Assembly: GCF_030052815.1 (NCBI RefSeq)
Contig: NC_079493.1
Location: forward strand, 125,932,394-125,996,393
Direction: 5' to 3'
Length of the DNA stretch: 64,000 nt
Origin: Hevea brasiliensis
Taxonomy: Eukaryota > Streptophyta > Magnoliopsida > Malpighiales > Euphorbiaceae
Part shown: in pieces, positions 23,704-37,740 of the stretch
Layout: the number at the start of each line of letters is the position of its first letter
How positions within the stretch are numbered: the first letter of the stretch is position 1
The notes under the pieces: model-generated
The model's database searches: none
Told to the model about the DNA's origin: nothing
What the model saw: only the letters and a program-made list of their open reading frames with translations
Position numbers and translations under genes: made by a program

Positions 23704-26700
23704 GTAGTGAGAAATATACAATGATGTAGGGCGTTCATCGAAAGCGACACTCTATACCAGCGCCTGGGTGTGGTGTTAAGTGAGCAAGGGTTCTCACATC
23801 ATGGACAGATATGGGTAAAGAAGTTAGTCCATAGGACAGATAGGAGAACAGATAGTGGAACAGAATACAAGATAAACATAGAAAACAATAGAAGATATCA
23901 TAGAAAGAGACCAATTAGGAAGAAACAGGATGGGAGGAGGATCAGGGTTGGTACTTGGAATGTTGGATCACTTACAGGAAAATTAATGGAACTTGTGAAT
24001 ACCTTGAAAAGGAGAAGGGTGAATATTGCTTGCATTCAGGAGACTAAATGGGTAGGAGAGAAGAGTAAGGAAGTGGGTAATTCAAGGTACAAACTGTGGT
24101 TTACCGGAAAGGAGAAAAACAAGAACGGAGTGGGCATAATCATAAACAGGGCATTGAAAGACGCAGTAATTGCTGTGAAAAGAGTAGGAGATAGAATTAT
24201 ACTAGTAAAGCTAGTACTAGAAGGAGAAACAATAAATGTAGTTAGTACTTATGCCCCACAAATAGGACTAGACAGTGAGAGTAAACAAAAGTTTTAGGAA
24301 GATATGGATGATTTAATGCAAAGCATACCGAATGAAGAGAATGTTTTCATTGGTGGAGATTTGACTGGATGTGTAGGAAGTGATAGACAAGATTATGAGA
24401 ATGTTCATGGAGGTTTTGGTTTTAGCAGTCGAAATGAAGAGGGAAAAAATATCCTGGATTTTGCTATGGCATACGACCTAATACTAGCAAATACCTACTT
24501 TATAAAAAGAGAGTCACGTTTAGTGAATTTTAAAAGTGGGCAACATAGAAGCCAAATCGACTTCCTCTTAACCAGGAAGACAAATAGAGCTCTATGCAAG
24601 GATTGAAAGGTCATTCCAGGAGAGGCTTTAACAAGTTAACATCGGTTGGTGGTCTTGGATGTCAAGTTTAGGAACAATTCAAGTAAGGTCAAAGAAATAG
24701 TGTAGCTCGAACAAAGTGGTGGGAGTTCAAAGGAGTAAAGCAAGTGAAGTTCAAAAATGAGCTTCTCGAGTCCGAAGTATGGAAGCTGGATATGGAGGCC
24801 AATGATATGTGGATACAGATGGCATCAAAAATTAGAGAAGTTGCTAGAAAGTACTTGGAGAGTCTAAAGGACATGGACCACCCTCAAAAGAGAGATGGTG
24901 GTGGAATGAAGAAGTACAAAAGGCAGTGAAGAGAAAAATGGAATGGTATAAGAAATTACCTAAATATGATAATAATGAGGCATATGAACAGTACAAGATA
25001 GCAAAGAAAGAGGCAAAAAAGACAGTTAGTCAAGCAAGAGTACAGACCTTTGAAAAGTTATATGAGAAACTTGGAACTAAAGAAGGAGAGAAAGATATTT
25101 ATAGATTAGCAAGAAGGAGAGAAAGGAAATGTCAAGATCTCAATCAAGTTAGGTGCATTAAGGATAAAGAAGGAAAAGTGTTGGTGAAAAATAAGGACAT
25201 TAAAGAAAGATGGAGAAATTATTTTAATGATCTCTTTAATAATAGTCAAAATGATAATAACGTAAATATAGACTATAGAATAATAGAAAAGAATGTGAAT
25301 TATATTTAGAAGGATTAGATCTTTAGAAGTAAAGGAAGCACTTAAGAGAGTGAAAGTGGGTAAAGCCTCTGGACCTGATGAAATACCAATTAAAGTGTGG
25401 AAGTGTTTGGGAGATATGGGAGTGGCATGGTTAACTAAATTATTTAATAAGATTCTAAACTCAAAGAAAATGCCTGATGAATAGAGAAGGAGTATTTTAG
25501 TACCTATTTTTAAAAATAAGGGAGACATACAGAGTTGCTCAAACTATAGGGGAATTAAACTCATGAGCCATACTATGAAGTTGTGGGAGAGAGTTGTGGA
25601 GCATCGACTACGTAATGATATTTCTATCTCTCTCAATCAATTTGATTTGATGCCCGGTCGTTCAACTATGGAAGCGATCTTTCTCATTAGAAGCTTGATG
25701 GAGAAATATAGAGATGTGAAAAAAGATCTACATATGGTTTTTATTGATTTAGAGAAGGCTTATGATAGTGTTCCAAGAGATGTCTTAGGGAATGTGTTAG
25801 AATAAAAAAGGGTATCTATTAGGTACATACAAGTGTTGAAAGATATGTATGAAGGAGCAACTACTATTGTGCGCACAGTGGGAAGGGGCATAAGAGATTT
25901 TCCTATCTCAATTGGATTACACCAAGGATCAGCCATAAGCTCTTACCTTTTTACATTAGTTTTAGATGAATTTACGAAACATATACAAGAGAGTATTCCT
26001 TGGTGTATGATATTTGCGGATGATATTGTTCTGATAGATGAGACACGAGAAGGAGTCAATAGAAAGCTAGAGCTTTGGAGAAGTACTCTAGAGTCAAAGG
26101 ATTTTAAGTTAAGTAGAACGAAGACAGAATACATACATTGCAAGTTCAGTGAAGGCCAAACTAGTGATAGGGAAGGAGTTAGTTTGAATGGAGTGGTACT
26201 GTCCCAAAGTAATCACTTTAAATATCTAAGCTCAGTCCTTCAAGTAGATGGGGGATGTGAGGAGGATGTTAGTCATAGGATTAAAGTCGGATAGTTAAAG
26301 TGGAGACGTGCCACGGGAGTTTTATGTGATCGCAAAATTTCCAATAAGTTGAGAGGAAAATTATACCGTACAGCCATACGACCGGCTATGTTATATGGTA
26401 GTGAGTGTTGGGCACTAAAAGAGTAGTATGCGTCTAAGATAAAAGTTGCAGAGATGAGAATGTTAAGGTGGATGAGTGGCCATACTAGACTAGATAAAGT
26501 CCGTAATGAGAGTATTAGAGAAAAGGTAGGAGTAGTGCCAATTGAAGATAAGTTGAGAGAAGGGAGATTGAGGTGGTTTGGTCATATGAAACGTAGACAT
26601 ACGGAGGCTCCAGTTAGACAAGTAGAGCACATTAGGTTAGAGGATAGAAAGAAAAAAAGGGGTAGACCTAAATTGACTTGGAGGAGAGTAATATAACATG

Positions 26701-26820
26701 ACCTAGAAGCATTACACATTTCTGATAATTTAACACAAAATCGTTTAGAGTGGAGAAAGCGAATCCATATAGCCGACCCCAAATTTTTGGGATAAAAGCT
26801 TAGTTGATTTGAGTTTATGT
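23704..26820 (+). mobile_element. RTE-clade LINE copy B, nearly full length but degenerate
   Basis: The element encodes an apurinic endonuclease (RVGTWNVGSL, IACIQETKWVG, GGDL) followed by a reverse transcriptase ([31 protein letters not shown], and the catalytic FADD near 26012..26023) and a C-terminal stretch (RMLRWMSGHTR, GRLRWFGHM). It ends in the typical tail ATTTTTGGGATAAAAGCTTA. The frame is broken by several stops and shifts (for example TAG at 24295, and breaks near 24604, 25307, 25482 and 25803), so it is not autonomous. The 5' leader is shorter than in copy C. The same insertion is present in unit A, so it predates the segmental duplication. No clear target-site duplication was found. 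Confidence 0.9.
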
Positions 26821-26916
26821 TTGTGGGTTGTGATGATTAATTGAATAATTAATTAAATTTTAAAAACTAAGTGTCATTGATGTTTTTTTTTTTTGAAGAT
26901 AATGGCCTAGAAATTT

Positions 26917-28881
26917 TCCGAGAATTCTCTTCAACCAAACAACCTTTTTATATGTTATTTAAAAACAATTTGTTTGTCACATAAATTAACAAACTCATAT
27001 GTAGAGTTAACCATTCATGATTTTTCTTTCGACATTATAACTTTCAGTCTGTTTGGCATTGAGTTTGGAAGACTGAAACTGTTTTTCTGAATGAAAGCAC
27101 CATTTTAGATGCTGTTAAAAAAAACAGTTTGAAAAAAATTATTTTGTTATTTTAGTGTTCTTATGACTAAAACTGATCAAATTTAATTTTTAATTATTTT
27201 TTAATACTCTCTAACTTGTATATTTAGAAAAGTGATTTTTTCGATGGCAATTTCAACAGGAACGTCAAATAGGCCTTTTATCTTTTTGTTTGGAATCTAT
27301 AATTTTATAAGAATTCAATTTAATTAATTTATTTTTTTTATTAATTCTCATATTTAGAATGAAATAATTTAATTTTTTTAATTTGCAAAAATTTTATTTA
27401 AAAAAATAGAATTTAAACATGATTATGTGAGTATTTATTTAAATTGTTTTATTATAAAATAAGTAATTCCAAATGAAACCTGTAAGATATTAGTCTGAAC
27501 TAAGCAATTGAACTCTTAATTTTCTTGAAATTGGTAGCATGTCATATATACCAATCGGCTTGATTTAAGAATAAGTTTGCTATTGAAATAGGTTCAGTGA
27601 AATCTCTCTCTCTTTCTACATATAAATATCAATTTCTATATTATAAATATAGTAAATATATATAATTTACTTTTAATTGATGCAAGAAAATAAACTAGCT
27701 AAGATATATAAAAATTGACTTCTTGCATTGCTATCACCCCACCACAACTAAGGTATTTCCAAAGACACAGCTAAGGCAGTAAATGTATCTTTTTTTTTAT
27801 AGGCAGCTAAGGTTTTTTTTTTTTTTTTCGGTTCATATGATTTTTATATTTAGTCATGAAGGCGATGCTACTACCAATTGAGTTAAAGTTTATTGGTAGG
27901 TTGTTGTTTTAAGGTTTTAATGAATAAATTAAATTGTGGCTCTGGCATGGAGCTTATCCTCTCTTTAATTTATTTCCATGTCATGGTTTTATTTTAATAA
28001 AATTCATTGCTTATATATAAAAAGGAAAGGCTAGGCAGTATGGAAGATAAGCAAGATCCTGGAATTTGGGGTCTGAAATTGAATTCAAGAGTGCTTTTGG
28101 TCATGGTCATGGTCATGTTCCTGTAATTTAATTTAACGAGTAGGTTGGTGGGAAAAAAAAAACCACACTTAGGCATTAATTCCACAAAGTCCAAGCATTC
28201 AAAATATGGTAATATTGACTATAATTTATGTATTCAAAATATGGTACTATTGACTATAATTTTTGTTCGATTTTTAGAGAGGACATTATTGGGAGGAGTA
28301 GCCATGAACTCCAAGAATTAATAATTTTTGAACTGTAATATAAATATAGATGAATATTTTAATGAATAAAAAACTATTGACTGGTAAAAGGAATTTTTTT
28401 TTTTAAATTTTAGAATAATGGGTATCAACCTATTGAATCACATTAATCACTACGACAAAGATTCTACTTTTGGATAAAGTAGATCAAACATATAAAAATG
28501 ACCAACTTGTATATGTATATTAATTTTAAAGCATGCTCTATACCTACCAAAACTATATGCAAAGTTAATTAATTGAAAGTGATCACATACACTACTACAA
28601 TTAATATACATCCATCCATCGAATTGTTAGAAACATTTATTTAAATTTTATCGACATCTAGTTTATAATTTGATTTATATAAATATAATATAAAAAAAAA
28701 TTAATAAGCTATCATTTAATATGTGGAATGAGTATTGGTATATGTTGAAGTAAAAAACAAGAAAAATAGAATTTAATAAGAGAATGGACTGAACGGAACT
28801 AAATCAAACAAAATTATTTAATAAAATTGAAACAGTTTAATTAGATAATTTCATATATATAAAGTAACGAGATATTTTCAT
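26917..28881. other. Noncoding duplicated spacer (matches 5759..7687)
   Basis: AT-rich, with no gene seen. Differs from A by a 35-bp tandem duplication at about 28196..28264 (a phrase containing CAAAATATGGTA and TTGACTATAATTT occurs twice, once in A). Confidence 0.6.
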
Positions 28882-28928
28882 GAAAATGACACGTGATACT
28901 TTTTTTGAAAAACTTGTCGCGTGTCACT

Positions 28929-29319
28929 TTCTATAAATACTCTCATTTATACTAATTATTATTTAATTTTTTTAATTTCTCTTTTAATTATTATTAGTTT
29001 TTATAATACCATATTAACATTTATAATTTAAATTATTATTTTTTAAAATTTATTTTTAAAAATTAAGATCATTTGTAGTTAAATATAATATTTAATAATT
29101 ATTTATTTTATTTTATAAATACTAATTATTATTAATTTTTTTATTTCTTTTTTAATTGTCATTATTATTTACGATATTACCTTAACATTTATTATTTAAA
29201 TTATTATTTTTTAAAATTTAATTCTTAAAAATTAAGACATTTTATTATTAAATGTAATATTTAAAAATTATTTATAATAAATTCATTTATGTAAAAATAT
29301 TATTTGCTACATGTTACCC

Positions 29320-29371
<52 letters not shown>

Positions 29372-29846
29372 GATCATTGATGGTAATTAGTTTAAAGAAA
29401 ATTTATCATTAATTTGTGATCTCATAATTAACCATAAATACTTTCCTTTATACTAATTATTATTTAATTTTTTCTCTTTTAATTATTATTATTATTTATA
29501 ATACTACCTTAATATTTATGATTTAAATTATTATTTTCTTTAAAAATTTAATTTTTAAAAATTAAGATATTTTGTAATAAATGCAAAATTTAAAAAATAT
29601 TTATATTATTTTATAAATACTAATTATTATTTTTAATTTTTTTATTTCTCTTTTAATTATCATTATTATTTACAATACTATCTTAATATTTATAATTTAA
29701 ATTATTATTTTTTAAAATTTAATTGTTAAAAAAAAGACATTTTATGATTAAATATAATATTTAAAAATTATTTATATTATTTTTTTATAAATTTATTTTT
29801 ACAAAAATATTATTTACCGCATGTTACACATAATGATAATAATAAC

Positions 29847-29892
<46 letters not shown>

Positions 29893-29960
29893 GTTCATTG
29901 ATGGCCATTAGTTTAAAAAAATTGACTATTAATTTATGATTTTATAATAAATTATTATAT
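28929..29960. repeat. AT-rich higher-order tandem array, unit B copy
   Basis: This is the counterpart of 7738..8735 with the same two-block structure and longer (TAA)n runs (about 29322..29371 and 29832..29890). The flanking inverted repeat has decayed. Confidence 0.72.
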
Positions 29961-31470
29961 AATTTAATCAATCTTAAATTATTTTATATCTTTAATAAAT
30001 ATTTTTATTACATTATTATATTTTCTATTGTTTTTATTATGAAATCTTTATTAAAAAATTTGAGAGACAAAAAGTATAGTTTATATAAAAATTTATAAAA
30101 ATAAAATGTAGAATGTATTATTTTTTATGTTAATAATTTAATATTCTTTTTATTTTACATTCTTAAGATTAATTAATGTTTATTATTATTATTATCACAA
30201 TGGCCAATTCATTGCCATTTAATTAACATGACCAAGTAAATAAGAAATATTTTACTGCTATAAAAATTGAATTTAAATACTTTTATTACCAATTTTTAAT
30301 TAAATAATATTTAATTATAAATTAATTTTTTATTTAAATAGTTTTTATTTATTTATCTATATATAGTATATCATACGAGACATGTGACATATATTAAATG
30401 CTTTTTATTTGCGCTATTTTTTTATTATTTTTTTAAAATTTATTAGTTATCATTTTTAAAATTTATTTTATTTAAATATATTTAATTAATGTGTATTTAA
30501 TTATTATTTTTTTAATTTCTTATTTAATATTTCTAAAACTTTTGAATATTTTATTTTATTATAATTATATATCTAATGCAATTATAATTAATATTTTGAT
30601 TATTTATATTTTATTATCATTAATTTTTAACAGAATTATTTTTAAATTTTAATTAAATATTTATATTTTTATATAGATAAAGGCTTAATTGAATTGAGTT
30701 GAGTTTATATAGAAATAGAATTTTAAAAATAAATTACAAATATAATTGTATCGAAAATTTAGTTATAAATAATATGATTAAAAAAATTAAAATTACAATA
30801 TTAAAATTAAGAAATTTATCTTTTGAAAAATAATATGTATTTTTAATATTTATTATATTAATAGAAAATGATGATATTTTAAAATTTTAATTTTTATGAA
30901 ATATGTTTATCTTATGTTATAAATTTATGTTAAGTGATAATTATTTTTATTAAAGAATTATTTTATAAAAAATATATCATATTAATAAAAGAAATTTACA
31001 TATAAATATAATATTTTTTAAAAATAATATAATAAAATATTATTTTTAATTAATAATAATGTTATATATTTTCATTATTATTAAAATTAAATAATTCAAT
31101 ACATATTAGTAATTTAATATTTTTTTATTATATTACTAACAAAAAAATATTATATTTATATATTTTTAAAATAATATTATTTTTTGGTTAATATAATGTA
31201 TTTTTGTAATTTACAAAAAATAAATATCAATTTACATAAATTATGAGACAAAATATATAAATTTTATGAAATTTAAATTATTTTTTGAATAAAATATTTT
31301 TATTATATTTTAAACAAAATAATTATATAAATTACTATTAATATATGTATAAAAAGAATTAAATAAATATTTTAATTAATTATATTATAAATTAATTAAA
31401 AATTTATTATTATAATGATAAAAATGTATTCAAATTAAATTAAATAAGAGAGAATCCATCTTATTGTTGA
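29961..31470. other. Very AT-rich noncoding DNA, unit B copy
   Basis: Collinear with about 8736..10289. No gene seen. At its right end about 31 bp present in A (near 10260..10290, GGGACACGATCCGCG) are missing here. Confidence 0.6.
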
Positions 31471-31474
31471 ATTT

Positions 31475-31810
31475 ACTATTAGTCTGCTTCTTTGCTTTGT
31501 TTTACTTGGAGTTCCAATGTTCATTATTGCATTTCCTCTTGACATTCTTTATGTCAAAATGATAAACAAACATAGCAAGCAAACTCACTGGACTTTATCA
31601 AATTGGCCAATTGCATTTGATTAGCACCTGACAGAAACTTGAATTTTTACTTAAATCCACAATTTACTTATTGCTGATTGTGAGATCAGCCCACAATACA
31701 CTTGTAGTTGACGTTAGGCTCGAAAACTCACTGGGCTTCAAAGATGACGGGCCAAATCCAGTTTATTTACTTTGCAGCAGTTTATGACATATTTTAAGGA
31801 GTCTATAAAA
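31475..31810. repeat. Conserved block, unit B copy
   Basis: Second instance of the block at 10290..10640; a diverged third instance follows GLR D. Confidence 0.65.
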
Positions 31811-33244
31811 ACAAATAAACTATCCTAAGAGAGTTATTATTTAGTGTTTGCTGTACAAATATGTAGAAGTATTTTTATATTTTAATAAAAATTAACTTTT
31901 TTTAGCATTGAGAGTAGAGATGATAAAAATTTTCGAACTCGATCCTACTTGCCTTAAATTCGATCAATTTTTCCTAATCTTAATATTATGCGGGACAGAA
32001 TGAGGAGATCTTTTCTTCACCCAATCCCACACTCTTTTGGGATAGGATGAAAAGAATGATCTCCGCACTCAATTCATCTGGTTGTCATTTCTATTTAGAG
32101 TATGTTTATGAGAAGCTTTCAAATTCAAAAAAGCACTTACAATAATTCAAATAATACATTAAAATACATTAATTTCCATGTCAAAATTTCCTGTGTGTAG
32201 TAAAAATTGAGTGGCAATTTTGTTATTTAGCTCCAAATTCATGTCGTCTTTACTTTGATGGCAATTTTGTTATTTCCTCCACATGCTGCCCTCTTTCCTT
32301 CTTCTCCAGCGTAGCGTACACATCTCAATTCCCTATTTACACGCTATAAAAGTGAAATGACGCCATTTCACTATAGGGTTGACGTTTCTTTACCCAGCTG
32401 ATTTCTTCTCCCCTTTTTGTTGCTTTGCTACTTCCTGTGAGACGATTCCATTCACATGTTTGCTGATTTTCTTCTTACACATAGCTAATAGTGAATTTAT
32501 TTTTACCTTTCACTTGCATGTACCCATCAACTGATTAAATTTCTCATGTTTTGAGTACCATGATTTGATGGGTAATAGTCAATTTACTATTGCCTTCAAG
32601 CATGCTTTCAATGCAATGATTGTTGGAGTGCCCATATTTTTGTACAGTTCTTAATTTCTTATAGTTAGAGCTGATTTTTTTTTTTATTTATTTATTCTTT
32701 GCATCTGCCTTCCATTGAAATGCAGCTGTGGTTCTTTCTCCATTTTAGCAGGCTCATTGAGCAAAATAGCGTTGTTCTTTTCTTATGAGTGTCGTTTTGA
32801 GGTAGTTGTCATTTTTGCATATCCTTGTTTGCCATTTTTTTCGATTCCCTTCTTTTCTAATAGCTTTCTACAGATTATGACTGTTTAAACATGTTGCATG
32901 TCGATCTAGAGGAGGGAGCTGTCTTCTCCGATTTTTATTTGGCGTCCTCTCAATCAACTTGCTAAACTTCAGCTGAAAGGTTAGTTGAGCTCTTAAGATT
33001 TCAATCGACTTAAATTGAAACATTATAAAGATTAATGCTACTTAGTGTGTGTGTGTATTTCAGTTCGGTTGGTCATTGAGAGAATTGGGGATCATAATAG
33101 GGTTTCCAAATGAATTAGGCTTTGATTAGATCAAATTATTATTGGGGGCAATATGATTTGAGTATTCAGTATAGTTTTGTAGTGTCATTGCTTTCTGAAA
33201 AATTGGGGAATGGGGAGAAATTGTTATTTTGTAGATTGAATGAC

Positions 33245-33320
<76 letters not shown>

Positions 33321-34322
33321 TGTAGGAGGGTAGTGTATAAAGAAATGAAGCTAATCATTGGCATTTCGAGCTAGACACTAGGAAAAGGAACTTAGTGCAA
33401 AGTGACACTAATAAATTTAGCACATCTGAATATGACTGAAATTAGTGCAAAGTGATAGTAACACGATGAACTGAAAATTGAGAAGCTGAAATGCTAAACT
33501 TTTTTAAAATAATTTCAATTTTGTGGAATGTGGATGTTTTGACTTGATATAAATTATAAAGTGATCCTCAATTGAGTGAAATTAAAGAAATTGGTTTTCA
33601 TTGGCTTACTAGATTAATCATTAGTAAACTTATTAGGTTAGTAGAAGTGAAAAAGTGAAAGAGAGGTGGGGGAGATAGATTTTAACTTTATGCTGAATTG
33701 ACTTGATGGTAGTTTGGCCTAATGTTATTTTCCTGCCCAAAAACCGGATTTATTTCAATTTGGTGTAATGCAGTGCATTTTGTGAAATTTCATTGATACA
33801 ACCACTTTGATGTATTATCAGTTTTAGCAATTGTTACAATGCTTTATTGTTTTTCACTATATCATTTCAATTTTCTTTTCTGTTTGCTGTTTGTTCGAGG
33901 TGGTGACCAATCCAATCCCACTCCAATAAAAGAAACCCACAACTTCTCATTTTGTCCCACTTTTCACTTTCTAATCTTATTTTAGTATTTAGTTTCTTGA
34001 TTGATGTGTTTGATTTTTCAGCATGAAGTCTCCTTTTCAATGAAGACTGATTCTTCCTTTTGGACTTGAGGTACTTTGTTTATGTCTTTGTGCCTCTTAT
34101 TTGATCAATCCATTTTGATTCTTATACTTAAAGCCCAGTTGATGAGAAAAATAAGGTGGTGGATAGGATTTTGGATGCCTTTCTCTCCAGTCTCTACATC
34201 TTGAATCTTTTGGAAATCTCAAAGCATAATAGGTATTTGTTTCTATCAATTGAACTTCTGTTTCTCTTCTCTCTTCATCTGCTTTCCAAGGAAAAGTAAC
34301 ACCAAAGAGAAAAGAAAGGAAA
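31811..34322. other. Gene-like noncoding segment, unit B copy
   Basis: This is highly similar to 10641..13099, including the TATAAAAG hairpin (32344..32375). It contains the expanded (TTA)n microsatellite. No protein is recognisable. Confidence 0.45.
33247..33320. repeat. (TTA)n microsatellite, about 25 units
   Basis: A 74-nt TTA run, against 26 nt at the same site in unit A. Confidence 0.9.
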
Positions 34323-34599
34323 GAATATGTTGAATTTAGAATGGTTTTATGATATTTGCTTGATATGAAAGCATATCCAACAAAGGCACATCTAAAAATC
34401 TGCTATAAGTGAAGAATTTCCATTTTTATGTTATGGCTTTGAAAGCTACCAGGTAAAATTGGTCAATACTACTAATTCTCAAATCTTTAGTTAGCATTAT
34501 CAAGGGTAAGATCTTTTAATTTGCTTGAAAATAACTTACAAGTTGTTATTCTGTCCCAACAAAGCTAAGGGAAGAGACAACAATAGCTTTTTCTTGGTT

Positions 34600-34654
<55 letters not shown>

Positions 34655-35989
34655 GAGAGAACAGTAATGTCATAACTGACTGATAGCATACTTTGTTGCT
34701 AAGTTAATTTTAAAGTTTAGTTAGCTTACCAGTATTATTACCATTATTATATATGTATTTTTCTGTCTTTTACATATATATTTAAGTTGTTTTTCTAATT
34801 TGGCACTCGACGTCGCAGAACAAAAATCAGATAAGACATGAATGTCATAATCCCATCGTAATTAGTAGTATTTTTTCTCATTATTTATTTTCCACTTAGC
34901 CATTACATAACCTCTCACATGCTATGTGGGTGAGCCCACATCTTCATTTCTGATACTTTGCTTTTACTTGACCCTGCAGCAACGCGCAAGTGTAAATATG
35001 ATATAAAAAATTAAAAATCAAAGCAATCATACTAAAATTCAGAAGAAAATCTCTAAAGGGTATAATACGATACAAAATCAAAAGAAATCATTGGCAAGAT
35101 TCTGATATCTACTTTCTTTGTTTTGCTGTGTCAATAACAAAAATAAATATATATGATATTTTTCTCTTCGAAAAAAATATAGAGCATGTAATTTTTTTAC
35201 AATATTATTAATATGTTATTTAAAGGAAAATATTGTTTTTAGTAGTTAGTTCATACCTAAAAGTAAAATATTTTTGCCTGATTTGAGTTTTTTTTTATAA
35301 AATTTATTAAAAAATTAAATAGTTACAAGCGCACTGTTGGCATACTGCTAGTTATTCATTACAATTATTATATACATAATCATAATAGTTGATTATGATA
35401 AGATTCACCTTAGTCAGCAATACTAATAAAGCTGTACATTTCACCGATATGTTGAACTACACCTTAATTAACAGTGTTAATCATGAGAGATAAAAACTGA
35501 AGCTGTTGCAGCATATTTAGAGCCTATTCAACATTACTGTTAGAATTATTGTTGAAAAAATTATCATTTTAAATATACTAGACAGAGTATTAAAAAATAA
35601 TTTAAAATTAAACTTGATAAATTTTAATTATAAGGATATTAAAATATTAAAATAATTTTTTTTAAAATAATTTTTTTTAATAATATCTAAAATAATATTT
35701 TTATTGAGAAAAATAATTTTGATTCTTCAAATGCTTAGCACTGTACCTTTTTTTGAGTTTATTTAAGGCCCAGTTTTATATTGACGTCAAAACCTTTTTA
35801 AAAATATATTTTTATATACGGTTAAAAAATCAATTTAAAAAATAAAAATTAATTATTTTAGGTGTACAACCAAGATCGTCCTTCTTCTTTATTCACATTA
35901 CTATGAATTTTCTCGGTAGTTTCTGATTTTTCTCCTTTAAAAGTCAATACATGCAGTGGACCCAGAGAAGCTTTTAGGAATAAGCAAAG
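34323..35989. other. Spacer between unit B and GLR C
   Basis: Sequence unique to the right side of the duplication, with a (GA)n run at about 34604..34652. It contains the upstream region of GLR copy C. TATA-like ATATATTTTTATATACG sequences near 35804-35820 are the only promoter candidates, and they are weak. No gene seen. Confidence 0.5.
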
Positions 35990-36716
35990 ATGATGATGAT
36001 GAGAAGCAATTCGAAATCTGTTTTCTCCTTCTTCTTCTTCTTCTTCTTCTTCATGTTCTTCTCTTTCACAAGGGTGCAAAACATATACACCAGTAGCGTT
36101 ATCCCAGTGAACGTAGGTGTTATTTTTGACTTTGATGATTGGGTTGGGAAGATGTGGTGGAGCTGCATCAACATGTCCCTCTCAGACTTCTACACCACTC
36201 ATTCTCACTACAAAACCAGGCTCGAACTTCACCCGAGGGACTCCATGAAAGATGTTCTTGGCGCAGCTGCAGCAGGTTTCTCTCTCACCCTCTCTCTGCC
36301 TTATTAGCATTTTTGTTTCCAATTCTCTAGTAACATGAGTGAATTTCGAAGCAATAACCTCACATAAATGGAGAGACCACAAAATCGATCAGTACGCGTC
36401 AGAGTTTATAATTTTTTGTTTTGTCGTGCTAAGAGTTCAAACTCGTATAAAAGTAAATTTATCCACTGTTATATTAAAATTTTTAAGTTTTTTTTTTTAA
36501 TTTTTAATGCGTTAAAAAAAAAAATAAGGCACTTTTCACGCAAATGCAGTTTTTGGAAGGCTATTAATGTCCTTTGAATGAATTAGCAGTGTTTGTGCTA
36601 CTATCTGTAAATATTTGTTTTTAATTGTGTGATTAATAATCGTGCATAAATATGAAGTCAACTGAAATAATATTAATAAAAAAAAACTTTTCAAATATCT
36701 GTTGAATCTTTGTATA

Positions 36717-36718
<2 letters not shown>

Positions 36719-36762
<44 letters not shown>
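36719..36762. repeat. (TTA)n microsatellite in GLR C intron 1
   Basis: A run of about 14 TTA units within the 1.8-kb first intron (36276..38085), which is otherwise AT-rich. Confidence 0.85.
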
Positions 36763-36763
<1 letters not shown>

Positions 36764-37309
36764 GTTTAAAAAATAATAGTTTTTTAAATACTTTTAATTA
36801 ATAGTGATTTATTAATTATTTCAGAATTCATTAAATTTTCCTCTTTTATTATTATTTTGTGCTAAAAAAATTATAGAATACAATTATTTCATAATTTCTT
36901 AAGCTAATTCATTTATTATTAGTGTCTTTTAATTAATAATTCATTTATTAATTACTTAAAAATTTATTGAATCATTTTTACTAATAATTCTACAAATATC
37001 TAATAATCTAATAGTTAATATTAATTCCTCGACTTTATCTTAATTTCATTGATACAAATGAGAAGGAAAAACATAATTAACAATTATATAAATATCAACT
37101 TTCAATTAAATTTAAAAATATATTAATTAGTCTAATTAAAATGTAAAAAAATAAAAAAAAGTAATATATAGTGTATATAATTAATATAGTTCTACTTGCA
37201 ATATCATAATTAATACTTATATAAAATATTAATTTATAATTAAATTGAAAAATATATTAATATTAATTATTAATTGATAAAAAAAACTCAACAATTTCGA
37301 AAATAAAAT

Positions 37310-37740
37310 AAACAACACCTTTTCTTGGAAGAAAGGGAAAAAAAAAAGACAAACAGAACAGATTTGTTCACACAGCTCGTGGGATTAGCAACGCTACAAG
37401 CATCATGCACAAGAAGACCACAAAGACTCGCCGGAGGAACTTCAAACCGATGCACGCCTATTTGTAAGGAGTGACCAAGATGGGCCAACCAATCAGCGTC
37501 AAAATTACATTCCCTAAACGCATGCTTGATGTTCACCACCCAATCCCTCTTCAACAGATCTCTAATGCTGGAGAAATTACTATGCTCCAAACAAGAATTG
37601 TGCTAAATAAAGCTCTTGCTACATGTCAAAGAAGAGGCCACCCACAAATTTTCTGTTTCAACAAGAACCCGTCTGTAACCTTTTATCCCAGACGAGCTGC
37701 AAACCCAAAAAAATAAACCCAAAAACTCAGCAACCCGTCT
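37310..37740 (-). mobile_element. L1-type LINE relic (RNase H domain) in GLR C intron 1
   Basis: On the minus strand the frame reads RVLVETENLWVA, then a stop, then IRDLLKRDWVVNIKHAFREC and DADWLAHLG, and ends with an RFEVPPASL-like tail. The VETEN, FREC and DADWLAHLG pieces match the RNase H-like domain at the C-terminus of plant L1-type retrotransposon polyproteins. It is a short fragment, antisense to the GLR, with one in-frame stop (TAG) and no reverse transcriptase nearby. Confidence 0.7.

Larger units (their letters stand above)
19636..34322. repeat. Tandem duplication unit B (matches 1..13099)
   Basis: This is the right-hand copy of the duplicated segment. It begins, within what the window shows, in GLR exon 2 and continues through 11.3 kb upstream of the GLR B start. 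It contains the full-length LINE, the AT-rich array, the conserved block and the gene-like noncoding segment. Because A is cut by the window edge, the true unit should start further left, perhaps as far as 13100. Confidence 0.93.

Noticed and set aside
35858..36382. Short frames on both strands around GLR C exon 1
   Set aside because: They overlap the exon in other frames or are antisense to it, and their low-complexity stretches come from the TTC microsatellite.
37471..37716. Plus-strand open frame in GLR C intron 1
   Set aside because: It is the complement of the RNase H relic read on the minus strand.
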